Shown here in pieces: positions 1 through 12,200 of a stretch of 64,000 nucleotides of DNA. Positions within the stretch are counted from its first letter, which is position 1. Each line of letters begins with the position of its first letter. The notes below the pieces were generated by a model. It did no database searches and had not been told where the DNA came from. It worked only from the letters and a program-made list of their open reading frames with translations. The stretch comes from Theristus sp. LFF4_11 (lineage: Eukaryota; Nematoda; Chromadorea; Monhysterida; Xyalidae), in contig JASANC010004751.1 of assembly GCA_030248135.1 (NCBI GenBank), forward strand, positions 1 through 64,000. Direction: 5' to 3'. The position numbers and the translations under genes were made by a program.

Positions 1-207
1 GATTCCGGCGCAATTTTGCCGGATCCGGCCGGATCCGGCCGGAATGGCCGAGACCCGCGAATTAACCAGTTGATTCCGTTTCAGAGTTGTTCAATGGTTT
101 GACAAATTTGTTTGCTGTTGGTTTTGTTGTTGTGCATTTGACATGTGATCAGTGAGCGTTTCTTTAGTTTAGTGTCTCTGTTCAATGGTAAATGGTTCAC
201 TGCTTTT
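1..207 (+). mobile_element. hAT transposon end fragment
   Basis: These bases match about 60153-60365 of the complete hAT copy at 60077-61588, including the subterminal CCGGATCCGG palindromes and the unique stretch after them. The element enters from the left window edge and stops abruptly at about 207, where the sequence becomes the left arm of the inverted duplication at 208-995. The join lies in a shared run resembling CTGCTTTTAAAA, so a microhomology-type rearrangement is possible. This is a truncated third copy. Confidence 0.85.
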
Positions 208-995
208 TAAAAACAATGTCACAGCTAGTCTGAACGAACTGAATGCAAGCAAGCAAGCACATCTGCATTGAGTCCTCAATAAACAGGAAAAAACGCGGTT
301 ACACAGTAGTTACAAATTCAAAAGCCAAGCCACCAGAGCGAGTCTAAATTGCTCGCCAGTGTGCAAAAGTGCGGAGCAGGTGCAAGAGAGGAGCGCCAAG
401 TCCCAGCAACTTGCGCTCTTACGCAACAAGCAACCTGAAAATAAACCAATACCAAACATATTTTTGTTTTTACATATCTGAACAATAAGAGACTGACGAA
501 TAATTGATGATTTTTTCCTTCATGAACTTGAGGCTTTTTTTCACGTAATCACAGCGTAACTATCCTAGTTCAATAGGTGGTTGATGTAATTTTTCAAAAG
601 TTATTCATGTTATACAATAAAACTAAAACATAAAATAACATTGTTCGTATGATGCAGCTGCGTGCGGCACCGTGCAATTGTCAAGTGGATTAGATTGAAA
701 CTAGAACTGAACGGAACTACAACAGGACATAGCGGCATCGCGAACCCTCGGCTGGAAACTATTTTCTTGTTTTAGATGCTAATCAACTAAGTAATAGCAC
801 TGAAGAGCTTTTTTTTTTACATCAGCATTGTTGCATTCCAACTTTAGTTTACTAATACTCTTGTCCTTGTGCAGTGTTCGATTCAGTTTACGACAGGACG
901 CCAACCACACACAATAACCTGCTTGTTTGTCGCTTCCTTCGGAGCTGACCCCTATCAAATTTTGTTTGCCTAGTCTAGTTTCAACACCGCCCATT
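208..995 (-). repeat. Left arm of 0.79-kb inverted duplication
   Basis: This segment is the reverse complement of 4430-5217 with only scattered substitutions and small indels. The two arms are separated by about 3.4 kb holding a complete hAT insertion and an exon candidate. Read on the minus strand, positions 779-960 contain an open C-terminal peptide ending in residues CYYLVD. The other arm keeps the same frame even though a poly-A tract differs by exactly three bases. No terminal repeats or target duplication are visible, so this may be a segmental inverted duplication rather than a transposon. Confidence 0.85.
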
Positions 996-1007
996 CGGTA
1001 TTCTTTT

Positions 1008-1335
1008 GTCTTCGACGACATAAAATGAGTCAATTTTTTACCAAAATTGACCATTTTTGCTCGTAATTCTTGAAAATTTCGCTAATTTTAGGTAAAATAC
1101 GCGTTTATACTTGATTTTTAGTGTATTTTTAGCATTATTTTGCTGTTTTTATAGCTTTTTAGCGTTTTAGCTATGTATCTATCAAATTTCAAAATTTTGG
1201 CCGGCCCCCCCCAAAGTCACATGCCCCCCCCCCGCGCGCGGCCCCCCCAAAATTTTCCAGCTATCTATCTATCTAGAAAATTTGCTCCAGCTATTTATAT
1301 CGGCCCCCCAACCCCTCGGCTCTGGAACAACTATG
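1008..1335 (+). repeat. Truncated copy of the CATAGTTGTT hAT-like MITE
   Basis: The sequence matches about 59615-59930 of the complete element at 59498-59930. It shares the shift from an AT-rich stretch to C-rich runs and the terminal GGCTCTGGAACAACTATG. The left end is missing: similarity begins next to the end of the inverted-duplication arm. The C-runs have expanded relative to the other copy. Confidence 0.8.
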
Positions 1336-1599
1336 CTATGGTTGCTTGCAGATGTAGACGTTAGAATTTTGCAACCAACAAACAAAAATGAAAAGAATTA
1401 AACGTAAACTTAGCGCTGCTTTCCGGAGCTCTCAAAGCATCGAAAATGGTCTTCACGAGGTGAGATTGTTATTTGTCATCAAAAAAATTTAACAGAGTTC
1501 GTGTTCTGTTTTTTTTTTCATTTCAACAAAGCGAAATCAACTTTATCCACAAAAATGAGTTTGATTGAAATTGATATTGATTGATTGATTGATCAACAC

Positions 1600-3112
1600 T
1601 AGGGATGGATCCGGCAAATTTGCCGGAATCCGGGCCGGATCCGGCAAAAGCCCATTCCGGCCGGGCCGGATCCGGCAAAAATTGCCGGAATCCGGACCGG
1701 AATGGCCTTTTTATGTCTAAAAAAACATGTACGCACATTTCGTCGCTTCTTAATCACATTTTCAGCATAAAACAGCACAGACACAGAAACAAAGTCAGCA
1801 AGACACAGCACGTGAACCAACCAAAAATTACAACAACAATTGACAAAATTCACATCGCATAGGGATAATCAAGTGCTGGCAACACTCCATTCAGAAACAT
1901 GACCTTTTCGGCTGTACGAGTTGACAGACGAGATCGGCTGTACGCAAACTTCAGAGAACATTCGTTCGCTTGCTACGCTTGTTCGCTTGTTGGTAGCGGT
2001 GCCAGGTATCTGCACGCGATTGTCGATAGTTTGGGGTATTTAGACGAGTTCAGCCGCCAAAAGTCTAGCATTAGATCACTTTTGTCCGGTTCGTCTATAA
2101 AATCATCCTACTCGTCATATTCATTTCGCCGCGCAGTTCGTCTTCGAGACTGGATTCGCCTGACGGGTTGCGCGGTCGCGCAGCGTGAAACTCGATGCCT
2201 CCGTAGAGGCCAGTCGATTTCTTTTTTGGTTCGGGCTCGCGTTCACTTTCGTCATCGTCGTTGTTCGCGATCTCGGATGTATCGTCGCAGTTTGTGGGCG
2301 TCTCCGGTCGTTTCAAGATTTTCTTTGCAATGTGAAGTAGTTCACAACGAATCGCGCCTTCATTTTCGAAGACGACTGCAGTATTCTTGAATCGCGGATA
2401 AACGTACGTGGCCATGATGTTGGATTCGTTGTGGAAAAGCGCACGGAAGCGTGTGTCGATGCTGGTCAGCAGCGTTTTTTTCGTCGTACCAATGCCACTC
2501 GCATCGACTTGTTCGATGCGCTGCTTCAGTGCGCAAACGGCGGGCAACACCATTGAAATGGATTCGTCGTCTCGTGGATTCGTCGTTGGGGGGGGTTTAT
2601 CGGGTTTTAGGGGATCACGGCACCCCCGCACACCCACGGTAACACACGTCGCTAAAACCGCTGGTGTTCTGGGGCTCACAAAAAGCAGCTGTTTGACAGC
2701 TAACTGAATATGACCAACAAAGATGGCTGATTTCAAAAAAAACCCCTGCTATTGTTGATCAACAACGTCGGCCAAAAGCTGGCAGCCACGTTTTTTAAAG
2801 TGGACGATGCTGCACATAAGTTTACCACTCAAGACAAAAGCAGTGAACCATTTACCATTGAACAGAACACTAAACTAAAGAAACGCTCACTGATCACATG
2901 TCAAATGCACAACAACAAAACCAACAAAGCACCGAAACAAATTTGTCAAACCATTGAACAGCTCTGAAACGGAGGAATCAACTGGTTAATTCGCGGGTCT
3001 CGGCCATTCCGGCCGGATCCGGCCGGATCCGGCAAAATTGCGCCGGAATCCGGACCGGATCCGGATCCAATTTTAGGCGCCGGAATCCGGACCGGAACCG
3101 GCTCCATCCCTA
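1600..3112 (-). mobile_element. Non-autonomous hAT element, copy 1
   Basis: The element is 1513 bp long and bounded by the terminal inverted repeat TAGGGATGGA(T/G)CCGG. An exact 8-bp target duplication ATCAACAC lies on each side (1592-1599 and 3113-3120). Eight-base duplications and TAGGG-type ends are typical of hAT transposons. The ends are packed with CCGGATCCGG palindromes, which could act as subterminal transposase-binding sites. The interior carries a decayed hAT transposase C-terminus on the minus strand. Orientation is opposite to the copy at 60077-61588. Confidence 0.95.
1899..2736 (-). pseudogene. hAT transposase C-terminal remnant
   Basis: On the minus strand an open frame (2736 to 2095) encodes a charged segment with acidic runs. 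After a frameshift, the dimerisation-domain signature [15 protein letters not shown] and SERMFS follows at about 2060-1960. That is the hATC fold expected at the end of hAT transposases. Most of the protein, including the BED finger and the catalytic region, is absent, and the frame is broken, so it cannot encode an active enzyme. Copy 2 at 60694-61317 keeps the dimerisation segment in a single frame. Confidence 0.85.
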
Positions 3113-3294
3113 ATCAACACGCACATGCCTGAACGCCCTGAACCAAAAAAACTATGAAAGTGGTTAAAGTGAACTGAATTATTCGAGACCGAGGCATGAA
3201 GAATAGCGAGTGTGTGAACTGTAACGACTGGCGCGCCTCCTCAATTCAACGAAACACCGAACACGGAGTGCAGTGACTGTGTGTTGTTTTGCAG

Positions 3295-6200
3295 GTGTCC
3301 TGCTCCGGCGACAGCGGCTACTGTGGCGCACTGCGCAGCACCGACTCCTCGGCTGTGTCCAGTTGTGCGGCGTCGCAGTGTCGTTCTCAGCCAACAGCAC
3401 GCAGTTGTGCACATCAGTTGCACTGCAATGGCAACGTCAGCAGGCTGCACACGGTCGATGCCAACGACACGACGACGTCAGTGAGTTCGTGCTCGTGTCT
3501 GCATCATGACGTTGCCAACGGCAGCAACGCTCACGCACACATCATCACGCCGTCGTTGTTGTCAGCGGCGCCATTGCCGGCGCATCGAACGCACAGCGTG
3601 TCAACGTTGTCTGAGAGCATATCGCAGTTGGCCGAACGACTCGCCGAAAGTGGCATTCTGTACGAAACGCACGAGGGCGCCGACACTTTCACGGCGACAA
3701 CCGTGGACGCTGCCGTCAGTCGCTTGCGCTCAGTGGACGTCCAGGCGAGACGCGACAGGATGGTCGAGTTCAGCGTTGCTGGCACAACAGTGCACCAGCA
3801 CAGCGATGCCACTGCCAACGACTGTGCCGGGGCATCGCTGGTGTCCAACATTGCTGCTGTGCCACGACAACTACACACGTACCACCAAGCTCGTCCGGCT
3901 GTCATCAAGTTCGTTGCATTCAGCGATTTTTTCAAGAACTTTTTTTGGTGTTTTGAACTTTTTTGTTAACCTTTTTTGATTTCGCTCAGCTGAGTTGAGT
4001 TCTGTGGTGGTTTTACGGTTTTATATTTATTATCGGGGGTTGCTTGTTCCAGACGTGCCTATTGAATTCACCCGAGCGTTTACCTTGCCGCGTCCATTAT
4101 CAGTTGGCTGTGCAGCTACTCCTCATGTCGTTTTCTCTCCATTCGTTCATTTTCATTCATTCACGCCGCCGTTTTTCATTTTGCACTGGATGGCTTTAGT
4201 GCATCAACATTAATTAAAAACCCTAAGCTGGATAGTGAATGGAATGGAATTAAATACAAAACTGCCCCTCACTGTTCACGTTTCGTATCATGAGCTTTTT
4301 TGGTTGTAGGTTTTTGGTACAGTCAGCCCGCCCGCAAGCAACTGTTCCATGTCTTGTCGTTCATTTGATCAGATCTGCATCTGCACTGCAATCCTTTGTT
4401 GAGTTTATTTCTGCTTTTAGGAGAAACTACTGGTGTTGAAACTGAACTAGACAATAAAAATTGAAATAAGGGTCAGCTCCGAAGGAAGCGACAAACAAGC
4501 AGGTTATTGTGTGTGGTTGGCGTCCTGTCGTAAACTGAATCGAATACTGCACAAGGACAAGAGTATTAGTAAACTAAAGTTGGAATGCAACAATGCTGAT
4601 GTAAAAAAAGCTCTTCAGTGCTATTACTTAGTTGATTAGCATCTAAAACAAAGAAAATAGTTTCCAGCCGAGGGTTCGCGATGCCGCTATGTCCTGTTGT
4701 AGTTCCGTTCAGTTCTAGTTTCAATCTAATCCACCGACAATTTGCGGTGCCGCACGCAGCTGCATCATACGAACGAACGTATTATTTTATGTTTTAGTTT
4801 TATTGTATAACATGAATAGCTTTGAAAAATTACATCAACCACCTATTGAACTAGGATAGTTACGCTGTGATTACGTGAAAAAAGCCTCAAGTTCATGAAG
4901 GAAAAAATCATCCAATTATTCGTCAGTCTCTTATTGTTCAGATATGTAAAAACAAAAAGAAATATGTTTGGTATTGGTTTATTTTCAGGTTGCTTGTTGC
5001 GTAAGAGCGCAAGTTGCTGGGACTTGGCGCTCTCTTGCACCTGCTCCGCACTTTTGCACACTGGCGAGCAATTTAGACTCGCTCTGGTGGCTTTTGGCTT
5101 TTTGAACTGCAACTGCATTGTAACCGCGTTTTCCCTGTTTATTGAGGACTCAATGCAGATGTGCTTGCTTGCTTGCATTCAGTTCGTTCAGACTAGCTGT
5201 GACATTGTTTTTAAAAGCAGCCATGCTGGTTTGTCATTATTATTATCTAGCTTTCGACTGTGCTCTCTCTCATCATTGATGCCGTTTGCATTTTGTTCTT
5301 TTCATCCGTCGTGTGACTTTGCAGTCGTTTCAGCCTGATTTTTAAGCCCCATTGAGATTGTCGGTCATTACTTTTATGATACTCCAGCTAAATTCATTGC
5401 CTCCCCTCCCATCCAGTTGTTTCCGTCTGAGCTTGAGACACATCACAACATCACATTTCAGCTGTAAACGTTATGGAGCCATGTCTCTCGTTTTTTGTGA
5501 CGACTTCTGAACTGTTGCACACTACCGTATTACCTCTAATAAACCCCCATGGGGGTTTATTTCTTCAGCGACTTCTGGGGGTGGGGGTTTATTTTGGGGG
5601 GGTTTATTTGGAAACCATTTTTAGGGGTGGGCAAAATGGCAAAAATACCTTCCATGGCAGGAAGGAAGTCGCAGAAACTTCTACTCTACATAGAAATTTC
5701 CTTTTACAACAGCCTTTTATAATGAAACTACCATTAACTCATCCATTTGGGGCCTTTGGTAGCACAATTTCATCATTTTCACTGCAACCAGCCACTGAAT
5801 TCGCTGGGTATGTGTTTCAAACAGGTTTCAATAATCCCCCATGGGGGATTATTTTGGGGGGGGGGATTATTTGGAAACTTGTCGAGGGGGTGGGGGTTTA
5901 TTTTTGGGGGGGTTTAATAGAGGTAATACGGTATATTTGAACAAACCAAGTATCTTTCGGGAGTAACATTTGGCAAGTTGGAAGTTGGTCCTAGGGTTAG
6001 GGGCTTTGAAAAAAAAAATTTTTATTTATTTTTTTTTCGTTTTTTTTTAAAAAAATTTGGATTTTTTTTTTCAAATTTAAAAAAAAATTGAAAATTTTTT
6101 CTTCTACTTTGCTCTGAAAATTCGATTTATGGCATAATTTTTTGAAAGTTCAAACCAAATTTTCTTCCCAACTTCTTTGTGTGCTTAGGTAAATGTCATT

Positions 6201-9200
6201 ATTTGGTCATTTTGACCGACGTACTCCATGTTTTTCGATTTGGATGACTTCTAGAGTCAATTTTTAGCGTTGAAATGACTTAACTGAATTGAAATATCGT
6301 TTCAGAAATCGTTTTCTTGCAACTTAGAACATGTTTTTCAGTCGGTAGGCCATGAGATGAACATGATATCTTGTTGATTGGCGTATGTTATAGGTCTACA
6401 ATGGAGTTGTGCGATATATTGTTAAACAATTTGAGCGGAGATGTTGGTTAATACCACATCACACGACCGTTTTTCAGATACCCGATAACATGGCCACATG
6501 TTAAAACTTGCGTGCTGAGCTAAACTAACGTGTTAAACTTGCGTCTGTCAGTTGCCCGCAACGTGATCGCGAAATCATGGTACGTGTTTTCGATACGATG
6601 ATTTGAAGAGTGGGCTCTCGCCATGTGGCAGATAGCATAGCTGGTTGAACCTGAAAGTAAGTGTCTTGGGGGGGGGGGGGCGACCGGGTCGACAGGGGTT
6701 GCCGACTTAGCTACAGCAAACAGGAATTTTTGAACACAGTCAAATTTTGGTAATTTTCTAAAGAGGAACCACTAAGAACGGTTCAATATTCAAGTACACG
6801 TGAAAAATTGCCCTGTTTTACTGTTGAAAATGCAACTTTCCCTCTATGAAATGGACATAATTTCAATAAAACACGATTTTCGCTCTTATAGTTTCCCGGA
6901 TCGTTCTGAAAATAGTCTAGATGAACTCAGCTCGACGAGACGCTTCGAACGAACCTAACTTGTAAAAAAAAATATTTAAAAAAAAAAAATTTTTTTTTTA
7001 ATTTAAAAAAAAAATCCGGATTTTTTTTCCCTAACCCTAGTTGGTCCAGGTGAAAGAAATTCAAGCAAAGAAATTTTTTTCTGGTTGTATTTCTGTCAGC
7101 AGCGAGCAGCAGGTCTCAAGTTAAAAAACATGTCTCCGACCCGAAAACCCGTGGGAAGGGGCTTGCTTGTATTTTCTTGACAGCTCTTCACGAGCCAAAT
7201 AACGCGACAACCGACAAGGGAAACTCACAGAAATGCGTCCTTGACTTTTTCCATTCGCTAGTTTGTATGTTATTATTTATAAAAATGTATTTCTGATATT
7301 CTTTTTCGCTCACTGCTTTTTTCCGTCATCAACCAGTTTGTGCTTCATTTTTTTGTATTTCATGTTTTGCGCCCATTCAGCGCTGTCGAATTCCGTGCGC
7401 TTGTTTGGTATCACTTTATCTGCGGGCATGCTTTTTGAACTTGACTGTTTTGTGTTTATGGTAACAATTCATGCAAAGTATGCCGCTCATTTGTTTATGC
7501 ATTTATTTTCTTGTTTTCAGATGAGCCGTTTAGTTCATCACTGGTTTTCATTTTTCTTTTCCGTCCACCACACATATCCATAGTCGCTCTATATTTCGTT
7601 TGAAGTATTTTCATTGTTGTTTGCCCTTCACTACTGTTTAGATTTTTTATTTTTCAACTGAGTTTTGCACATGCACCAAATTTTGTAGCATTATGAATAC
7701 CGCCACTAAACAAAAATAAGAAAAAGCAAAAAATAACAACAACAAAATCTTTGTTGCTTGCGTTGTGATAAGTGCCGGGACTGGTGAATTAACTGGGGTC
7801 GTTTTACCTTGCACGTTTACGGCGTTTACCGTTATGCAGAACTCGCGTGTAGCGTTTTTTTGTTTTCAGCTGCCTGTTTGTCTGGTAACAACCGCACAGG
7901 TTTGTTGATTTGTTATCAAAGAAAATTTTCGGGACGATAAAAAGATTTAGTTTTTTTAAACTACAGCATCCCCAAAACATGGGTGTCCTGCGTAATTTAT
8001 GGTCATGTTTCGTTGTTATTTTGTCTGGTTTGATTTCTTTGTGAAGCAATTTTGCGTTATTGTTCCGCTTCTTTCTTCTGTGGTCAGTAAGGGGCTGAAC
8101 GATTATGAATTTTCAATGTCTGCATTTACAGTGAATCAGTTCAATGTGCGTAATGGACCACAAAGCTCTAATCAGTTCTTTTCGTTCGCGTTTGTTCCGC
8201 TACTATCGAACCCGTTAATTTCTGTTACTGTTTGTTGTCTGATTTCAATTATCCCGTGGAAAACGGCACTGATTCGGTGTGAATTCACAAGGGACTGTGA
8301 ATTGAATGTATGGCCAGTTGCGATTGGCAGCCAGCAAGGCAGTTCGTTTAGTTTTTACTGATTTGCCGTGAAGATATTTGGGATGGGCAGGGAGTCACCA
8401 TTGTGCTCTAAAAAATCCGTTGGTGGTTTGATTTTAAACGAAGCAAAAGTAGACCAGACTGTCACTGTGCGTTTCACATTATGTTGGTTGAAGAAATATT
8501 CAAAATTTATTCAAGTTGAAACCGTGCGTAGGCGGTGTGCTGCGTTGTCTCAGTGATTTATTTATCACTAAAAAGGGCGTTTGTGGTTTTTGGTGGTCAC
8601 ACTGACGCACGGTGAAACGGCTGGTTGCGTGTGTGTGCATTTTGTGTGTTTTTGGTTTGTTGCACACCAGCACGGATACACAGCGTACCGGTAATGATGG
8701 TTCAAGTTCAACTCAGTCGCATGCTGTTAGCAGTTGCTCTGCTCCTGGTGCGATTTCCTCTGGGAGCTGAAGCCGCTCGATGGGCGCATTTTCAACATGG
8801 CAAACAATCTGCTCTTGCCCTTCAGATACGACGTATGAGCAGAAACATGAATTGTTCTTTGAGCTGAGTGTTTGCGTGCTTTATGACGTTCTGCCGGTGT
8901 TTTGTGGTTTATGAAGGGGGTCGAGTGGCGCAGCCTTCAAAGTTTTAATGAGCATCTTTTATTGCTTAGTTAGCAGTGAAATTTGATGATCAGCAACAAA
9001 AATGTACGTTTATTATGGATAGAATTGATGTCAAATGATATGAGATCATTCAAAATATTAGCCGTTGTTTTCGTGCGCAAGCAATCTCCAATTAATAAAT
9101 AATGCACGCGAGATTGAAATGGTAAAGCTCTCTTGAGGGTATCTTCTGGGGTGCATAATTAAAGTTCCAATGATGACTAACGGCTTCAGAGAGTGTGCCG

Positions 9201-12200
9201 TCTTCATTCACTAGCTATTTTAATCAAAAATTTATGCACCTGCTACGTTTTTTAACCAATGTTGCAAACGAATCGTGCTTTCCATTAAATGAGAATGTTT
9301 GTTTGTGGCTTAGCTCAATCAACTTGTCATGTCAAACTTTTGTGGCATCTGCATTGTTTTATAAATATTTCATTCATTTGATTGAGAAGCAATGTTCGTA
9401 AACGTTCGACTTGATTGATGGATTTCTTTTAATTGTATCAAAAGTATGTGCCATGCTGTTTCTGGCATGCCTGCAATTGATGTGCTGCTATCTAGAGCGC
9501 ACTTAGTTCACGGACTCCACTCTCGATTGTTAGGTGCGTGGTATTGCGGTATAAAGTTCAGTTGTGTTCAGTTTTCATTGTGTGGACGAAAACAGCGAAC
9601 TGGTCGAATGAATGACTGGCGCATCGGTGTTGTTCGATTCCATTGCTGCACCGGTGTTTCAGTGCTTATGGATGGCTTATAAATATTGTAGTACAACTAG
9701 GTGAATAATGACAGCAGTGCAATTGCTAATGCAGCACGCTACTAAGCTGGTCAGCTAACGCGGCAAGCTGCCGCCATTTCATTGGCTGGTTGTGTGTCTC
9801 TGTCCGTCATGTGTGTTCACTCCTACCTAGTCTAGTCTCTCGGCACGGCACATTCATAATGTCTATGGCTGTATTATATTATTATTATGTTCATGCTCGT
9901 AGTGTACGTTTGTGTTGTGCTCTATCTTTGCGCTCTGTTCCTTGGGGTATTATTGTGGTAGCCACTGGCTGAAAATCACGGCTATTTACACATCATGTTT
10001 ACTCGGTGTTTATGATTTGTTTTGGCCATGTCTTGTCTGAACACATGAAGGGGTTAGTGTTATGGACGGTTTTCAAAGTGTACAAACGGCAAGAGAATGT
10101 TGTTGTTTTTTTAATGAACCGAGCTAGCTAACGCAACATTACCTTGGTGTCCTTTCTCCAATATGCATTGAACATGTTGCGACTTTGAGGGTGGAATATT
10201 GAGCAAGAGCGAATAGCTTACGTTGCACGGTGTATATGCGTGACATGGGCAACTGCAGGTGACCAACTTGCTGCACACGATCGTATGTGTGTGTATGGGT
10301 GGTTGACGTTTTCTTTCAGACAGCTTGTCTGGTTGAGTTGCTTGCGAAGTGAACATTGTGACGAGACAAGTGCTGATGCTGGTGACACCACGCGCCAACG
10401 CACATGCATTCGCAATGCACCATGAATCCACTGCTGCCGTGCTCAGCGATCGCCAAGTTCGCGTCGTTTCTCGTTCTTCTAGCTCAGCAACTGGCGTGTG
10501 GTTGGCAAAATTCCGACAAAAACTTTGTTGCGCCCTGAAACTCCTGAATGGAATGAATCTGAAGATTTTGCTGGGCTGATTCCGTTTGTTTTTCTTTGGT
10601 CAGCTCAGCTGAAAGTCATTGATGTTTTTAACATCGTCTTGTTTTGTCACTGTCACTCAGCCAGCAGGCTCGCTGCGCCTTGTCAAGTCGCCAATAATCA
10701 AATGCACCCTTAAAAGTATCACCAATAAACGCGTATTTCATTTCCACAACATTTCCTGCGTCTCTGTTTCATTGCTTTCGAATAGAAATCAGGTTCTAAA
10801 TCACATTTCCAACAAGGCACTTGCTTATCACAAAAATGCACACGTGCGCCATGCTTCGTAGTGACGGTTACACGTCGTTTCCCCTGCTTAGATGCTGCTT
10901 TTTTAGGATTTGCCGTTTTCTTAGACAGCAGTTGATGTGGATGGCGGGCTTTCGCATTCGTAAACTGTTCCTGGTTGTCAGTGTTTTTTTCGGTTTCGTG
11001 TGATGGTTTGCATATTCTGCTGCCGATCTTTTTTCATAAATGCATTGGCGTTGAATTGATATCAGCAAAATTTGCTAAGTGCTTCGTCCTGAGTCTTTGC
11101 TGCGGAAATGTCACTGAGAGCCGCGCAGCAAAAATAGAAGGATTGTTTAGTTCGTTTTTCTCGGTTTTGCTATGTCTTCCATTTAGTTGACGGTTCTTTT
11201 TCCTTTTTCCTGTTGTCATTAATATTGGTTTCTATAATACTGTCTACAAGTGTTCGCTGTAATTTTTGAACATTTTTTGGTGGTTTTTGTCGTTGGTTCT
11301 TAGGATATCTAAATGAGCTGATTGAAATATTTACTCACATTTCATATAGAAATGGAAAGCTTTAGCAGGTTTTCTTCTGGCAACTATTCTGTTATGTCTG
11401 TTCACCGCTGGTTGTTTGGTGATGTTCTGAGCCCGACAACATTCCATGTCGTTCATGCTGCACTGCTTTATGCGATCAGTGCAGTCAACATTGCAGTTTA
11501 CAAATCATCAACATTCCAAATGGCCTGTGTTGTTAACGGTGGTGTGATTCGGTTGCAGACGTTCGCACACCACATTCGACGCGTTCACTTGCGAGTCGAC
11601 ATCGACGTCGTACGAGTACGAGCTGCCGTGTGCACGTGCCATGGGTGACGAGACACAGGCGACTGACGAGCACACGCACGAGCCAGAGGACGCGCGCAGT
11701 GGCCCGTGCGATCACAACACTGCGGCGGCCGACAACGCGCGACCGGACAAACAACGGCTGATCATGGCGCACAGCAGGAGCATGTGGCCGTTGGCCGCCA
11801 ACAACACGCACCTGCACAGCGCACACAGCATCCAGCAGCAGCCGACCGAGCCGGCGCTCAGGCAGAACGCGAAAAAGAGACGCAACAAGGAGAAAAAGTG
11901 CGTTCCTTTGAGGCGGCCGTTTTGAGCTGCGTTGTTTGTGGGGCGAGTGAAGCAGAGAGCGTATTTGCGAACAAAGCACCGCGATTTTCAGATCAAAACG
12001 CTCAAGTTGGTTCGGCGGTTTGGTGTCTCGTGGTGAGACGATTGGCAAAGAGTCTGCGACAGACCGCTCCAGCAGCCGTTGCTCAGCGAGTCCACCGTGG
12101 AGCGCGAGCAGACGTGCGCACGGCCAACATCAGCACGTGCACAACGGCAACACGCAGTCGCGCTCGTTTTCGGCGTCCGTTGCGTCCGCCGGCCTGTCCG

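Noticed and set aside
3531..3935. 134-residue minus-strand frame opposite the 3295 exon
   Set aside because: Shadow of the plus-strand exon, which has an acceptor and more natural protein composition.
5473..5940. 155-residue frame over a MITE
   Set aside because: It covers the CCGTATTACC element almost exactly, and the equivalent frames in the other two copies differ in length and phase, so it is not a gene.
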